Source: RPQJ01 sp044226195
Lineage (GTDB): Bacteria > Pseudomonadota > Gammaproteobacteria > Steroidobacterales > Steroidobacteraceae
DNA length: 64,000 nucleotides
Assembly: GCA_044226195.1 (NCBI GenBank)
Contig: JBGAHO010000009.1
Coordinates: forward strand, 1 to 64,000
Direction: 5' to 3'
Below, piece after piece: positions 1 through 9,457 of the stretch. The notes under the pieces are model-generated. The model was given only the letters and a program-made list of their open reading frames with translations, ran no database searches and was not told the origin of the DNA. Position 1 is the stretch's first letter, and the number at the start of each line of letters is the position of its first letter. The translations under genes were made by a program, and so were the position numbers.

Positions 1-1
1 T

Positions 2-1357
2 CACCTGCGCTACATCGGCGACGCGCTCGACCTGCGCCTCACGACCGACGCGAGCCTCGACTACATCGCCGAGGAACGCTGGTTCGCCCTTGAGCAACCG
101 CTCACGTTCGTGCTCGGGCCCGACGAATCGATCGCCGAGTCGGTCGACGGCCTCGCGGCACGCTTCCTCGCGAGCACCACCGATTACTGGCGCGACTGGG
201 TGCGTACCCTCGCCGTGCCCTTCGAATGGCAGGAGCCGGTGATCCGCGCGGCGATCACGCTGAAGCTCTGCAGCTACGAAGATACCGGCGCGATCGTCGC
301 GGCACTCACCACCTCGATCCCGGAGGCGCCGGCCAGCGAACGCAACTGGGACTACCGCTTCTGCTGGCTGCGCGACAGCCTCTTCACCGTGAAGGCGCTC
401 AACCGCCTCGGCGCCACCCGCACGATGGAGTCCTACCTGCGCTTCATCGTCAATGTGGCGGCGGGCGCGCACGACTACACGCTGCAGCCGCTCTACGGCA
501 TCAGCGGCGAGTCGGCGGTCGAGGAACGGGTCGCGGGCGCACTCGGCGGCTACCGCGGCATGGGCCCGGTGCGCGTCGGCAATGCCGCCTGGCGACAGCG
601 ACAGAACGACGCCTATGGCGCCGTCGTGCTGTCGGCCATGCAGGCCTTTTTCGACGAGCGCCTGCGCGAGAAAGCCGGCAGCGACGCGCTGCGCCAGCTG
701 ACCGTGCTCGGCGAACACGCGTGGGCCCTGCACGATGCGCCGGACGCCGGCATCTGGGAGTTCCGCACGCGCAACGAAGTGCACACCTTCTCGAGCGCCA
801 TGTGCTGGGCGGCCCTCGACCGCATCGCGCAACTGCACGCCCATTTCGACGCAGCGGGCGCCGAGCTGTGGCGCTCGCGCGCCGACACGGTACGCGCGCG
901 CGTCCTCGAACGCGGCTGGAACGAGGCGCTCGGCAGCTTCGTCGATGTCTTCGGCGGCGATGGCGCCGACGCGAGCCTGTTGCTGCTGCCCGAGATCGGC
1001 CTCGTCGCGCACGAAGACCCCCGTTTCCTCGGCACTCTCGCCTTCCTCGAGCGGCGCCTCAAGCGCGGCGATTTCCTCGCCCGCTACGATCGCGCCGACG
1101 ATTTCGGTGCGCCGACCGTCGCGTTCAACCTCTGCACATTCTGGTACATCAATGCGCTCGCCGGCGCCGGCCGCAGGGATGAAGCCCGGCGGCTGTTCGA
1201 GGCGATGCTCGCCCGCTGCAACCACGTGGGCCTCCTTTCCGAGGACATCGACCCGGGGAGCGGCGAACTGTGGGGCAACTTCCCGCAGACCTACAGCATG
1301 GTCGGCATCATCCATTCCGCCATGCGCCTCTCGAAGTCGTGGGAATCGGCGCTGTGA
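2..1357 (+). CDS. Glycoside hydrolase family 15 protein (glucoamylase/trehalase-like), 5' truncated by window edge
   Basis: C-terminal portion of a GH15 (alpha/alpha)6-barrel glycosidase; the reading frame is open from base 2, so the start lies outside the window. The family hallmark NWDYRFCWLRDS is at about 340-375, and the segment LLSEDIDPGSGELWGNFPQ near the C terminus carries the glutamate expected as catalytic base. GH15 enzymes hydrolyse terminal alpha-glucosides, and some members are trehalases. Its stop codon overlaps the GTG start of otsA (GTGA), so the two are translationally coupled. Linkage to otsA suggests a role in trehalose or maltooligosaccharide turnover, but substrate cannot be told from sequence. 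It looks cytoplasmic in the part visible. Confidence 0.88.
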   Translation, partial: HLRYIGDALDLRLTTDASLDYIAEERWFALEQPLTFVLGPDESIAESVDGLAARFLASTTDYWRDWVRTLAVPFEWQEPVIRAAITLKLCSYEDTGAIVAALTTSIPEAPASERNWDYRFCWLRDSLFTVKALNRLGATRTMESYLRFIVNVAAGAHDYTLQPLYGISGESAVEERVAGALGGYRGMGPVRVGNAAWRQRQNDAYGAVVLSAMQAFFDERLREKAGSDALRQLTVLGEHAWALHDAPDAGIWEFRTRNEVHTFSSAMCWAALDRIAQLHAHFDAAGAELWRSRADTVRARVLERGWNEALGSFVDVFGGDGADASLLLLPEIGLVAHEDPRFLGTLAFLERRLKRGDFLARYDRADDFGAPTVAFNLCTFWYINALAGAGRRDEARRLFEAMLARCNHVGLLSEDIDPGSGELWGNFPQTYSMVGIIHSAMRLSKSWESAL

Positions 1358-2694
1358 GCCGCCTCGTCTGCGTGTCGAACCGCATCACGCTGCCGCGCAA
1401 GACCGCGGCGGCCGGCGGCCTCGCGGTCGGCGTGCTCGCGGCCATGCGGGTCGAGGGAGGCTTGTGGTTCGGCTGGAGCGGCGATGTCGCCGCCGAGCCC
1501 GCGGCGCAGCCCGCGATCGTCTCGCGCGACGGCATCGACTACGCGACCATCGACCTGACGCAGACGCAGTACGACCGCTACTATCGCGGCTTCTGCAACA
1601 CGACGCTGTGGCCCCTCTTCCATTACCTGACCGACCGTTTCCGCTACGACCACGAGTGGCACGAGGGTTATCGCGACGTGAACCGGCGCTTCGCGGAGCG
1701 ACTCCTGCCGCTGCTGCGGCCGGACGACCGCATCTGGGTCCATGACTACCACCTGATCCCGCTCGCCCGCGAGCTGCGCGCGCTCGGCGCGCGGCAGCGG
1801 ATCGGCTTCTTCCTGCACATCCCGTTCCCGCACCTCGAAGTGCTGCGCCTGCTGCCGCCGTATGCGGACCTCGTGCGCAACCTCGCGCAGTACGACCTCA
1901 TCGGCTTCCAGACGGCCGCCGACGAACAGTCCTTCCATGCAGGCCTCGCGGGAGTGTTTCCCGAAGGCGCCCCGCAGGTGAAAACCGGCAGCTTCCCGAT
2001 CGGCGTCGATGTCGACGGTGTCATCGCGGAGGCGAGCGCCGCGATGCGCACCGAGCCGGTCAAGCGAATGATCGCCGGGCTCATCGGCCGGCGGCTGATG
2101 ATCGGCGTCGACCGGCTCGATTACAGCAAGGGCCTCGTGGAACGCTTCACCGCCTACCAGCGCTTCCTCGAGCGCCACGCCACGCACCGCGGCCGGCTGA
2201 TCTACCTGCAGATCGCGCCGCTCAGCCGCGACGACATCCAGGCGTACGCCGCGATCCGCGAAGCGCTCGAGCAGGCGACCGGGCGCACCAACGGCCGCTT
2301 CGCCGACACCGACTGGACGCCGCTGCGCTACCTCAACAAGAACTTCCCGCACGGCACCCTGATGGGCTTCATGCGCGCGGCGCAGGTCGGCATCGTCACG
2401 CCGCTGCGCGACGGCATGAACCTCGTCGCGAAGGAGTTCGTCGCCGCGCAGGACCCCGCCGACCCGGGCGCGCTCATCCTGTCGTCGCTCGCGGGCGCCG
2501 CGCGCGAGCTCGACGGCGCGGTGATCGTCAATCCCTACGACCTGCGAGGCGTCGCGCAGGCGGTCGAGACGTCGCTGGCGATGCCGCTCGCGGAACGCCA
2601 GGCGCGGCACAGCGCGATGCTCGCGACGCTGCGGGGCAACGACCTCAAGGCGTGGTACACGAACTTCCTCGCAGCGCTCTCGGCAGGCGTGTGA
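1354..2694 (+). CDS. otsA: Alpha,alpha-trehalose-phosphate synthase (UDP-forming)
   Basis: GT20 glycosyltransferase that makes trehalose-6-phosphate from a nucleotide-glucose donor and glucose-6-phosphate. Visible family motifs are the N-terminal glycine pair in AAAGGLAVGV, the WVHDYHL segment, HIPFPHLE, the donor-site RLDYSKGL, and PLRDGMNLVAKEF near the C terminus. Length of 446 residues is typical. The frame is open further upstream, but GTG at 1354, overlapping the GH15 stop by four bases, places the start just before SRLVCVSNR, which matches the family N terminus. No otsB phosphatase is in the window; it may lie upstream of the GH15 gene. Product would act in osmotic or desiccation protection. 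Confidence 0.93.
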   Translation: MSRLVCVSNRITLPRKTAAAGGLAVGVLAAMRVEGGLWFGWSGDVAAEPAAQPAIVSRDGIDYATIDLTQTQYDRYYRGFCNTTLWPLFHYLTDRFRYDHEWHEGYRDVNRRFAERLLPLLRPDDRIWVHDYHLIPLARELRALGARQRIGFFLHIPFPHLEVLRLLPPYADLVRNLAQYDLIGFQTAADEQSFHAGLAGVFPEGAPQVKTGSFPIGVDVDGVIAEASAAMRTEPVKRMIAGLIGRRLMIGVDRLDYSKGLVERFTAYQRFLERHATHRGRLIYLQIAPLSRDDIQAYAAIREALEQATGRTNGRFADTDWTPLRYLNKNFPHGTLMGFMRAAQVGIVTPLRDGMNLVAKEFVAAQDPADPGALILSSLAGAARELDGAVIVNPYDLRGVAQAVETSLAMPLAERQARHSAMLATLRGNDLKAWYTNFLAALSAGV

Positions 2695-2709
2695 CGAACA
2701 GGCAGTGCG

Positions 2710-3012
2710 CTACCGGTGTCCGCACCATTGCCGCTCACAGGGCACGCCGTCACCTTCGCCATCCATTTTCACCCCCGGGCAGTTCTCGAGGAAGTATTCC
2801 GCTTCTTCGCAAGATGTCATCTGGGAGCAGTAGATGCGGCCATCGCAGCTGAACTGCGCGGCGGGCTCGACCTCCTCCGGGGACTGCGCAGGCGGGTCCG
2901 CAACGAATGCCTGGGCATCGCCGCCTTCTTCCACTGGCTTCACTTGCGAGGACTTCGCGTAGTGCTGCCAGCCGATGATGGCGAGGGCGACAAGCAAAAG
3001 GGCGTTTTTCAA
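2710..3012 (-). CDS. Small membrane-anchored excalibur-domain protein
   Basis: About 100 residues: a short hydrophobic N-terminal segment (ALLLVALAIIGW) consistent with a single membrane anchor or uncleaved signal, an acidic linker, and a C-terminal excalibur domain containing CDGRIYCSQM, a later Cys-rich NCPG, and the calcium-binding-type loop DGEGDGVPCE. Excalibur domains are extracellular calcium-binding-like modules of unknown general function. The TTG at 3012 has GGAGG six bases upstream and gives a clean N terminus; a GTG at 3033 is the alternative. It is codirectional with and just downstream of cysS (stop-to-start gap about 60 bases). Function is unknown; the domain assignment is good. 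Confidence 0.75.
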   Translation of the reverse strand: MKNALLLVALAIIGWQHYAKSSQVKPVEEGGDAQAFVADPPAQSPEEVEPAAQFSCDGRIYCSQMTSCEEAEYFLENCPGVKMDGEGDGVPCERQWCGHR

Positions 3013-3069
3013 CTCATGCCTCCGTGTCCGCACATCGAGCGGGCGAGAAAATGGCGCGCCGCCGCGCTT

Positions 3070-4476
<1,407 letters not shown>

Positions 4477-4509
4477 GGTGAGGTTCGTCGGATCGGGAAT
4501 CGGTGAGTA

Positions 4510-5931
4510 TCAGGCGGTGGCCCGGCGCTGCGCGGCTGCGAGACGGCGCGCCACGCGCTCCCGACCCATCAGCGCAGTGAGCGGCGCGAGCTCCGGCCCG
4601 TGGGTCTCGCCCGTGAGCGCGGCGCGCAGCGGCATGTAGAGCGATGCCCCCTTCGCGCCCGTGGCGTCGGCGATCGCGCGCGTCCAGAGCCTGAAGTCGT
4701 CGGCACGCGTCGCCCAGGCTTCGACGGCGGCGGCGAAGAAATCGGTCCCGGCGCGTGCGAGCTGGTCCCGGGCCTCGGACGACGGCGCGAGGTCCTCGTC
4801 ACAGATTGCGCGCAGCCAGGGCGCGGCGTCGGACGGAAACAGCACGTTGCCACGCACGGCCGCCACGAAGGCCAGCTGCCGGTCCGCATCGCCCAGGGCC
4901 CCGAGCGCCGGACCCAGCCACGCGCGCAGCGCCTCGGGCGTGGCACGCATCAGGGCCTCGCGCTGCCAGTGTCGCAACTGCGCTTCGTCGAAACGGGCGG
5001 CGGAATGGCTCACGCGGTCGAGGCTGAAATGCGCGGGCAGGTCCGACGGTTCGAGCCAGCCGTCGTGCGCACAGGCGTGCCCGAGCCGCAGCAGGTAATT
5101 GCCGAGAGCCGCCGGCAGGTAGCCCTGCGCGCGCAGGTCGCGAAGGCTGGCGGCCCCTTCCCGCTTCGACAACGGCGCACCCGACGGCGCCAGCACGAGC
5201 GGAAGGTGGCCGTACTCGGGCGCCGCGACGCCGAGTGCGCGCAGCAGCAGGATCTGCCGCGGCGTGTTGGCGAGATGATCGTCGCCGCGCAGCACGAGAC
5301 CGATCTGCATCGCGGCGTCGTCGACCGCATTGCTGAGGAAAAACGACGCCGAGCCATCCGCGCGGCGGATCACGAAGTCGCCGATGTCGTCGGACGCGAA
5401 GCGCTGCGACCCGTGGACGTGGTCGGTGAATTCCACGACTTCGCCATCCGGGACGCGGAAGCGCAGGGCCGCCGGCTGACCGGACGCCCGTCGACGGGCA
5501 ACCTCCGCAGCCGGCAAGTTCGCGCAGGTCCGTGCGTAGCGCGGAGGCCGGCCGGCCGCGAGCTGCGCCCGCCGCGAGAGCTGCAGTTCCTCGGGCGAGC
5601 AGAAACACGGATAGACGCGCTGCTGCCCTTCCAGCGCAGCAATGGCCGCGGCGTAATGCGTCGAGCGTTCGCTCTGGCGGTACGGCGCGTGCGGACCGCC
5701 GCGATCCGGCCCTTCGTCCCAGTCGATGCCGAGCCAGTGCAGGTCGTCGAGTTGCTCCTGCAGCAGGTGGTCGGCGCTGCGTGCCGCATCGGTGTCCTCG
5801 ACGCGCAGGACGAATCGTCCGCCCGAGGCCCGCGCCGCGAGGTAGTTGAACAAGGCCGTGCGCGCATTGCCGAGATGCAGCGATCCCGTCGGGCTGGGGG
5901 CGAAGCGGGTGTCGTGGCGTGACGGCGGCAT
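4510..5931 (-). CDS. gltX: Glutamate--tRNA ligase
   Basis: Class I synthetase of 473 residues charging tRNA-Glu. The N terminus shows RFAPSPTGSLHLGNART, in which HLGN replaces the canonical HIGH/HIGG, and the KMSKS equivalent is LSKREGAASL. A Cys-rich insert (CFCSPEEL then YARTC) looks like a zinc site. The C-terminal part (GAKGASLYMPLRAALTG, HGPEL) is typical of the shorter GltX type, sometimes the second GltX copy with relaxed specificity; whether this is the sole GluRS cannot be seen here. The ORF extends 10 codons upstream, but the ATG at 5931 gives the family-like MPPSRHDTRFAPSP. Divergent from the cyclophilin gene. Confidence 0.94.
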   Translation of the reverse strand: MPPSRHDTRFAPSPTGSLHLGNARTALFNYLAARASGGRFVLRVEDTDAARSADHLLQEQLDDLHWLGIDWDEGPDRGGPHAPYRQSERSTHYAAAIAALEGQQRVYPCFCSPEELQLSRRAQLAAGRPPRYARTCANLPAAEVARRRASGQPAALRFRVPDGEVVEFTDHVHGSQRFASDDIGDFVIRRADGSASFFLSNAVDDAAMQIGLVLRGDDHLANTPRQILLLRALGVAAPEYGHLPLVLAPSGAPLSKREGAASLRDLRAQGYLPAALGNYLLRLGHACAHDGWLEPSDLPAHFSLDRVSHSAARFDEAQLRHWQREALMRATPEALRAWLGPALGALGDADRQLAFVAAVRGNVLFPSDAAPWLRAICDEDLAPSSEARDQLARAGTDFFAAAVEAWATRADDFRLWTRAIADATGAKGASLYMPLRAALTGETHGPELAPLTALMGRERVARRLAAAQRRATA

Positions 5932-5991
5932 GGACGCGCATCTTACCGGATGGCCGGCCACGGCTGGCTCCGGGGCGGGCCGCGACTTACC

Positions 5992-6624
5992 ATGAAGGCC
6001 CTTTTCCGTTCCCGACCGGCCATGCGCTCACTTCTCGCCGCCCTCGTGCTCTGCCTCACCATCCCGCTGGCCCACGCCGCAGCGCCCGCCGTTCCGGCCA
6101 CACCCGCGGTACCCGCGGGACCGGTGCAAGTGCGCTTCGAAACCACGGCCGGCGCGTTCGTGATCGAACTCGACGGCACGCGCGCCCCCCTCAGCACCGC
6201 CAACTTCGTGCAGTACGTGCGCGACGGTCATTACGACGGCACGATTTTCCACCGCGTCATCGCGAACTTCGTGGTCCAGGGCGGTGGCTACACGCCCGAC
6301 GGACAGGAGAAGCCCACGCGCCCGTCGATCGCGAACGAGTCGGGCAACGGCCTCTCCAATCGCCGGGGCACCGTCGCCCTCGCCCGCCACGACGATCCGC
6401 ACAGCGCGACCTCGCAGTTCTACGTCAACCTCGTCGACAACCTGAGCCTCGATCCGGGCCCGACGCGCTGGGGCTACGCCGTGATCGGCAAGGTCGTCGA
6501 GGGCATGGACGTCATCGACCGCATCGCCAACGTGGCCACGGGCACGCGGGCGCCCTTCGGCGAGGACGTGCCCGTCGAACCCGTCGTGGTGCAGAAGGCG
6601 ACGGTCGTCGGCGCCGCCCACTGA
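5992..6624 (+). CDS. Peptidyl-prolyl cis-trans isomerase, cyclophilin type, exported
   Basis: Cyclophilin that catalyses proline isomerisation, predicted periplasmic. A signal peptide (basic start, then LLAALVLCLTIPLAHA) precedes a cyclophilin domain with GTIFHRVIANFVVQGGGY and SATSQFYVNL, which carry the active-site Arg and the Phe/Gln residues. ATG at 5992 gives an n-region with several basic residues; the ATG at 6022 is an equally plausible start and would shorten it by 10 residues. Its stop overlaps the lpxH start by one base (TGATG). In E. coli the neighbour of lpxH is the cytosolic PpiB; this copy carries a signal peptide instead, so it is functionally closer to PpiA. Confidence 0.9.
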   Translation: MKALFRSRPAMRSLLAALVLCLTIPLAHAAAPAVPATPAVPAGPVQVRFETTAGAFVIELDGTRAPLSTANFVQYVRDGHYDGTIFHRVIANFVVQGGGYTPDGQEKPTRPSIANESGNGLSNRRGTVALARHDDPHSATSQFYVNLVDNLSLDPGPTRWGYAVIGKVVEGMDVIDRIANVATGTRAPFGEDVPVEPVVVQKATVVGAAH

Positions 6625-7349
6625 TGGGCCGCGTCCTTTTCATCTCCGACCTGCACCTCGATCCCGCCCAGCCGGAGATCGCCCGGCAGTTCCTCGACTT
6701 CCTCGACGGCGAGGCGCGCCGGGCCGACGAGCTGTACATCCTCGGCGACCTGTTCGAGGTCTGGCTCGGTGACGACGACCCGGATCCGGCGGTACGCAGC
6801 ATCGTGGAGGCGCTGCGACGCCTCACCGACGGCGGCGTGCGCTGCAGTTTCATGCACGGCAATCGCGACTTCCTCGTCGGCGAGCGCTTCGCCCGCGAGA
6901 CCGGATGTCGCCTGCTGGCCGATGGCACGACCACGGACGTGCTCGGCGAACGCGTGCTGCTGATGCACGGCGACGTGCTCTGCACCGACGACCACAGCTA
7001 CCAGCGCCTGCGTCGCATCCTGCGCAACCCCATGGTGCTCTGGCTCGTCCGGCACCTGAGCCTCGCGCAGCGGCGACGCCTCGCGCAACGCCTGCGCGCG
7101 GGCAGCCGCATGCACGTCGGGGCGACCGCGCCGGAGATCATGGACGTGAACGCAGAAGCGGTCGCTGCAGCGATGCGCGCGGCCGGCGTGCGCACGCTCG
7201 TGCACGGCCACACGCATCGGCCGGCCCTGCACGCGCTCGATCTCGACGGCGCTCCTGCGCGACGCATCGTGCTCGGGGACTGGTACACGCAGGGCAGCGT
7301 GCTCGACTGGGGTCCCGATGGTCCGCAGCTCCGATCCCTGCCGCGCTAG
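6624..7349 (+). CDS. lpxH: UDP-2,3-diacylglucosamine pyrophosphohydrolase
   Basis: Calcineurin-like metallophosphoesterase of 241 residues that cleaves UDP-2,3-diacylglucosamine to lipid X in lipid A synthesis, acting at the inner face of the cytoplasmic membrane. Metal-binding motifs are in order: SDLHLD near residue 8, ILGDLFEVWLGDD, HGNRDFLVG, LMHGD and VHGHTHRP. Start ATG at 6624 overlaps the cyclophilin stop by one base, implying coupled translation. It ends before the hairpin-rich gap at 7350-7601 and is convergent with miaE. Length and motifs are typical. Confidence 0.95.
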   Translation: MGRVLFISDLHLDPAQPEIARQFLDFLDGEARRADELYILGDLFEVWLGDDDPDPAVRSIVEALRRLTDGGVRCSFMHGNRDFLVGERFARETGCRLLADGTTTDVLGERVLLMHGDVLCTDDHSYQRLRRILRNPMVLWLVRHLSLAQRRRLAQRLRAGSRMHVGATAPEIMDVNAEAVAAAMRAAGVRTLVHGHTHRPALHALDLDGAPARRIVLGDWYTQGSVLDWGPDGPQLRSLPR

Positions 7350-7601
7350 CGCGACCGCGCCGCCGCTCAAACGCGCACGCCAACGCGCCAACGGACGAGA
7401 GGCCGCCGCCCGCACCTGGCAACCGCCGGGGTGTGCCCGCAAGACCGCCGCCATGGACGCATCCATGGGCTCATGGATGGCGCGCCGTCCATGGCGCGCA
7501 CGGTCGGCGAGGCTGTGCGGGCGACAACAGCGACCTGCGCGGGCGGCGGCCCTACCCGAGGTGCTCGTCGGCGGCTGATCGGTAGAGCGGACCGGAGCGG
7601 T
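7350..7601. other. Convergent intergenic gap with nested hairpin, no gene seen
   Basis: About 250 bases between the converging 3' ends of lpxH and miaE. I see no supportable coding sequence; short ORFs here are GC-driven. The middle contains a nested inverted repeat (reported separately at 7449-7496). No T-run follows the hairpin, so it does not look like a standard intrinsic terminator. Confidence 0.6.
7449..7496. repeat. Nested inverted repeat, REP-like hairpin
   Basis: Outer arms CGCCATGGACG (7449-7459) and CGTCCATGGCG (7486-7496) are perfect 11-base inverted repeats. Directly inside them, CATCCATG (7460-7467) and CATGGATG (7472-7479) pair across a 4-base GGCT loop. The only unpaired part is a GCGCGC bulge (7480-7485). 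An alternative pairing GCGCGCC/GGCGCGC (7480-7486 with 7493-7499) overlaps the outer stem. The size and location between convergent genes resemble dispersed palindromic elements of gammaproteobacteria, but a family cannot be named without a genome-wide search. Confidence 0.7.
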
Positions 7602-8207
7602 TCAGAAGCTCGGCGTGCCGGAGTGGAACCGGAACTCGGGATCCGGCGCGGTGGCCAGCTCCGCCTCGATGCCCGCGAGCTCGGCGAGCCGCGCCTCGAG
7701 CGCCGCGGGTTCGGCCTGCCCGGTGCGGGCCGCGAGCCGCAGGTAGAGGCCGATATGGCGGGCCTCGGCGGCGGCCAGCGAGTCGTAGAAGCCGGCAAGC
7801 CGCGCCGGCAGGCGCGGGATGAGCCCGAGGAAGCGCTCGTGCGAGCGCGCCTCGATCAGCGCGCCGGTGAGCATCAGGTCGATGCGACGCTGCGACTCCT
7901 GCCGGCGGGTCGCCTTGCGCAGCCCTTCGGCGTAGCGCGCCGGGCTGAGGCGCCGGTGCGCCACGCCCAGCTCTCCCATGACCTGCTGCACCTGCTCGAA
8001 GTGCCGCAGTTCCTCGCGCGCGAGGCGCGAGAGGCGCTGGGCACATTCGGCGTCCTCGGGGTAGGCAAACATCAGCGACAGCGCAGTCGATGCGGCCTTC
8101 TTCTCGCAGTTCGCATGATCGAGCAGCAGGTCCGCCCAGCGTTCGACGGCCGCGTCGTACCAGCGCGGATCGGTCGGCGCGCGCAGGATGTCCTCGCGCG
8201 CGTGCAT
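7602..8207 (-). CDS. miaE: tRNA-(ms2io6A37) hydroxylase, diiron
   Basis: Ferritin-like diiron monooxygenase (201 residues) that hydroxylates the isopentenyl group of 2-methylthio-N6-isopentenyladenosine at tRNA position 37. Metal ligands expected for the family are visible: Glu35 (CEKKAAS), EExxH at 65-69 (EELRHFE), Glu119 (IEARSHERF) and ExxH at 148-151 (EARHIGLY). ATG at 8207 overlaps the stop of the upstream kinase gene by one base (TGATG). This places a tRNA-modification enzyme in the same transcript as a Ser/Thr kinase and a glycerate kinase, an unusual association. Confidence 0.93.
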   Translation of the reverse strand: MHAREDILRAPTDPRWYDAAVERWADLLLDHANCEKKAASTALSLMFAYPEDAECAQRLSRLAREELRHFEQVQQVMGELGVAHRRLSPARYAEGLRKATRRQESQRRIDLMLTGALIEARSHERFLGLIPRLPARLAGFYDSLAAAEARHIGLYLRLAARTGQAEPAALEARLAELAGIEAELATAPDPEFRFHSGTPSF

Positions 8208-9457
8208 CAGGCGGCCGCGAGGTTCAGCAATGCGTCGATCTGGCCGACGATCGCCTCGGCCGACGCGGGACGGTCGCCCGGCCGCTTCGCCAGCAACGTG
8301 TCGAGCAGCGGCTGCACGTGCGCGAGCGTCGCGGGCAGGCGCGGGATCGGCGCATTCGCGTGCTTGTAGATCACCGCGAGCGGCGCCTCGGCCGTGTACG
8401 GCTTCTCGCCGGTCAGCATCTCGTAGAGCACGATGCCGAGGCTGTAGAGGTCGCTGCGCTCGTCGAGCGGCGAGCCGTGGCCCTGCTCCGGGCTCATGTA
8501 GTGCGGCGTCCCGAAGATGGTGCCGACACCGGTGATGTCGCTCTCGAGGTCGAGCTGGCGCGCGAGCCCGAAGTCGATGAAGGCCACGCTGCCGTCCTCG
8601 CGCAGCAGCAGGTTGCCCGGCTTGACGTCGCGGTGCAGGACGCCGACCGCGTGCAGCGCGCCGAGCGCCCCGGCCATCTGGCGCAGGTAGCCGAGCGCCT
8701 CGCGCCACGGCATCGGTCGCTTCATGCGCGAGCGCAGGTCGCCGCCCGGAAAGTATTCCATGGCGAGGAACAGGTGGTCGTCGGCCACGCCGATGTCGTG
8801 GATGCGCACGATGTTCGGGTGGTCGAGGTGCGCCACCAGCTCGTACTCGCGCAGGAATCGGTCGAAGGTCGTGCTGCCCTCCACCACGTCGGGCACCTGG
8901 CGGAAGATCTTGAGCACGCGCTGCTCGCCGGTCTTGTCGTGCTCCGCGAGGAACACGCTCGAGGACCCGCCGACCGCGAGCCGGCGCACGCAGCAGTAGC
9001 CGCGCACGCGCACCGACCCGAACCGGTCCGGCGGCAGCGGCGCCAGGGCGGCGCGCGAGGTGTCGGCGAGCACGTTGTGCCGCGTCGCCATGGCCGACCG
9101 CAGGGCGCTGGCCAGCTGCCCGTGCTCGAACTCGGCCCGGCCGAGGACGTGCGCGGCGCCACCGGCCAGCGCGCGCGTCGAGATGCTGGCGTCGGTGCCC
9201 GGCACGAAATAGACGATGGGCGGAAAGTACTGGCGCTCGGCGAGGTCTTCGAGCCACTCGAGCCCGCGGCCTTCCTGCACCTCGTGATCGAGCAGCACGA
9301 CGTCGTAGGCGGCGCCCGTGAACCCGGGCGGCAGGCGGCCGCGCGTGGACGGCTCGTATTCGGCCGGCAGCGCGTCGCGCCACTCGAGCGTGACGTGGTG
9401 CGCGAGCAGCTGCCGGTAATCGGCCCGGTCGCTGACGATGAGTGCGCGCACGCTCAT
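8207..9457 (-). CDS. Receiver-like domain fused to a Ser/Thr protein kinase
   Basis: About 416 residues. The first ~120 look like a response-regulator receiver fold: ALIVSDRADYR and DVVLLDHEV, the latter with a potential phosphoacceptor Asp; the late Lys position reads LGR, so phosphorylation may be impaired. Residues ~150-416 form a eukaryotic-type kinase with VGGSSSVFLAEH (nucleotide loop), the VLKIF lysine, HRDVKPGN catalytic loop, IDFGLA metal motif and YMSPEQ activation-segment end, so it should be active. No transmembrane segment is seen. The upstream ORF could start earlier, but ATG at 9457 overlaps the glycerate kinase stop (ATGA) and is preferred. Substrate unknown. Confidence 0.85.
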   Translation of the reverse strand: MSVRALIVSDRADYRQLLAHHVTLEWRDALPAEYEPSTRGRLPPGFTGAAYDVVLLDHEVQEGRGLEWLEDLAERQYFPPIVYFVPGTDASISTRALAGGAAHVLGRAEFEHGQLASALRSAMATRHNVLADTSRAALAPLPPDRFGSVRVRGYCCVRRLAVGGSSSVFLAEHDKTGEQRVLKIFRQVPDVVEGSTTFDRFLREYELVAHLDHPNIVRIHDIGVADDHLFLAMEYFPGGDLRSRMKRPMPWREALGYLRQMAGALGALHAVGVLHRDVKPGNLLLREDGSVAFIDFGLARQLDLESDITGVGTIFGTPHYMSPEQGHGSPLDERSDLYSLGIVLYEMLTGEKPYTAEAPLAVIYKHANAPIPRLPATLAHVQPLLDTLLAKRPGDRPASAEAIVGQIDALLNLAAA

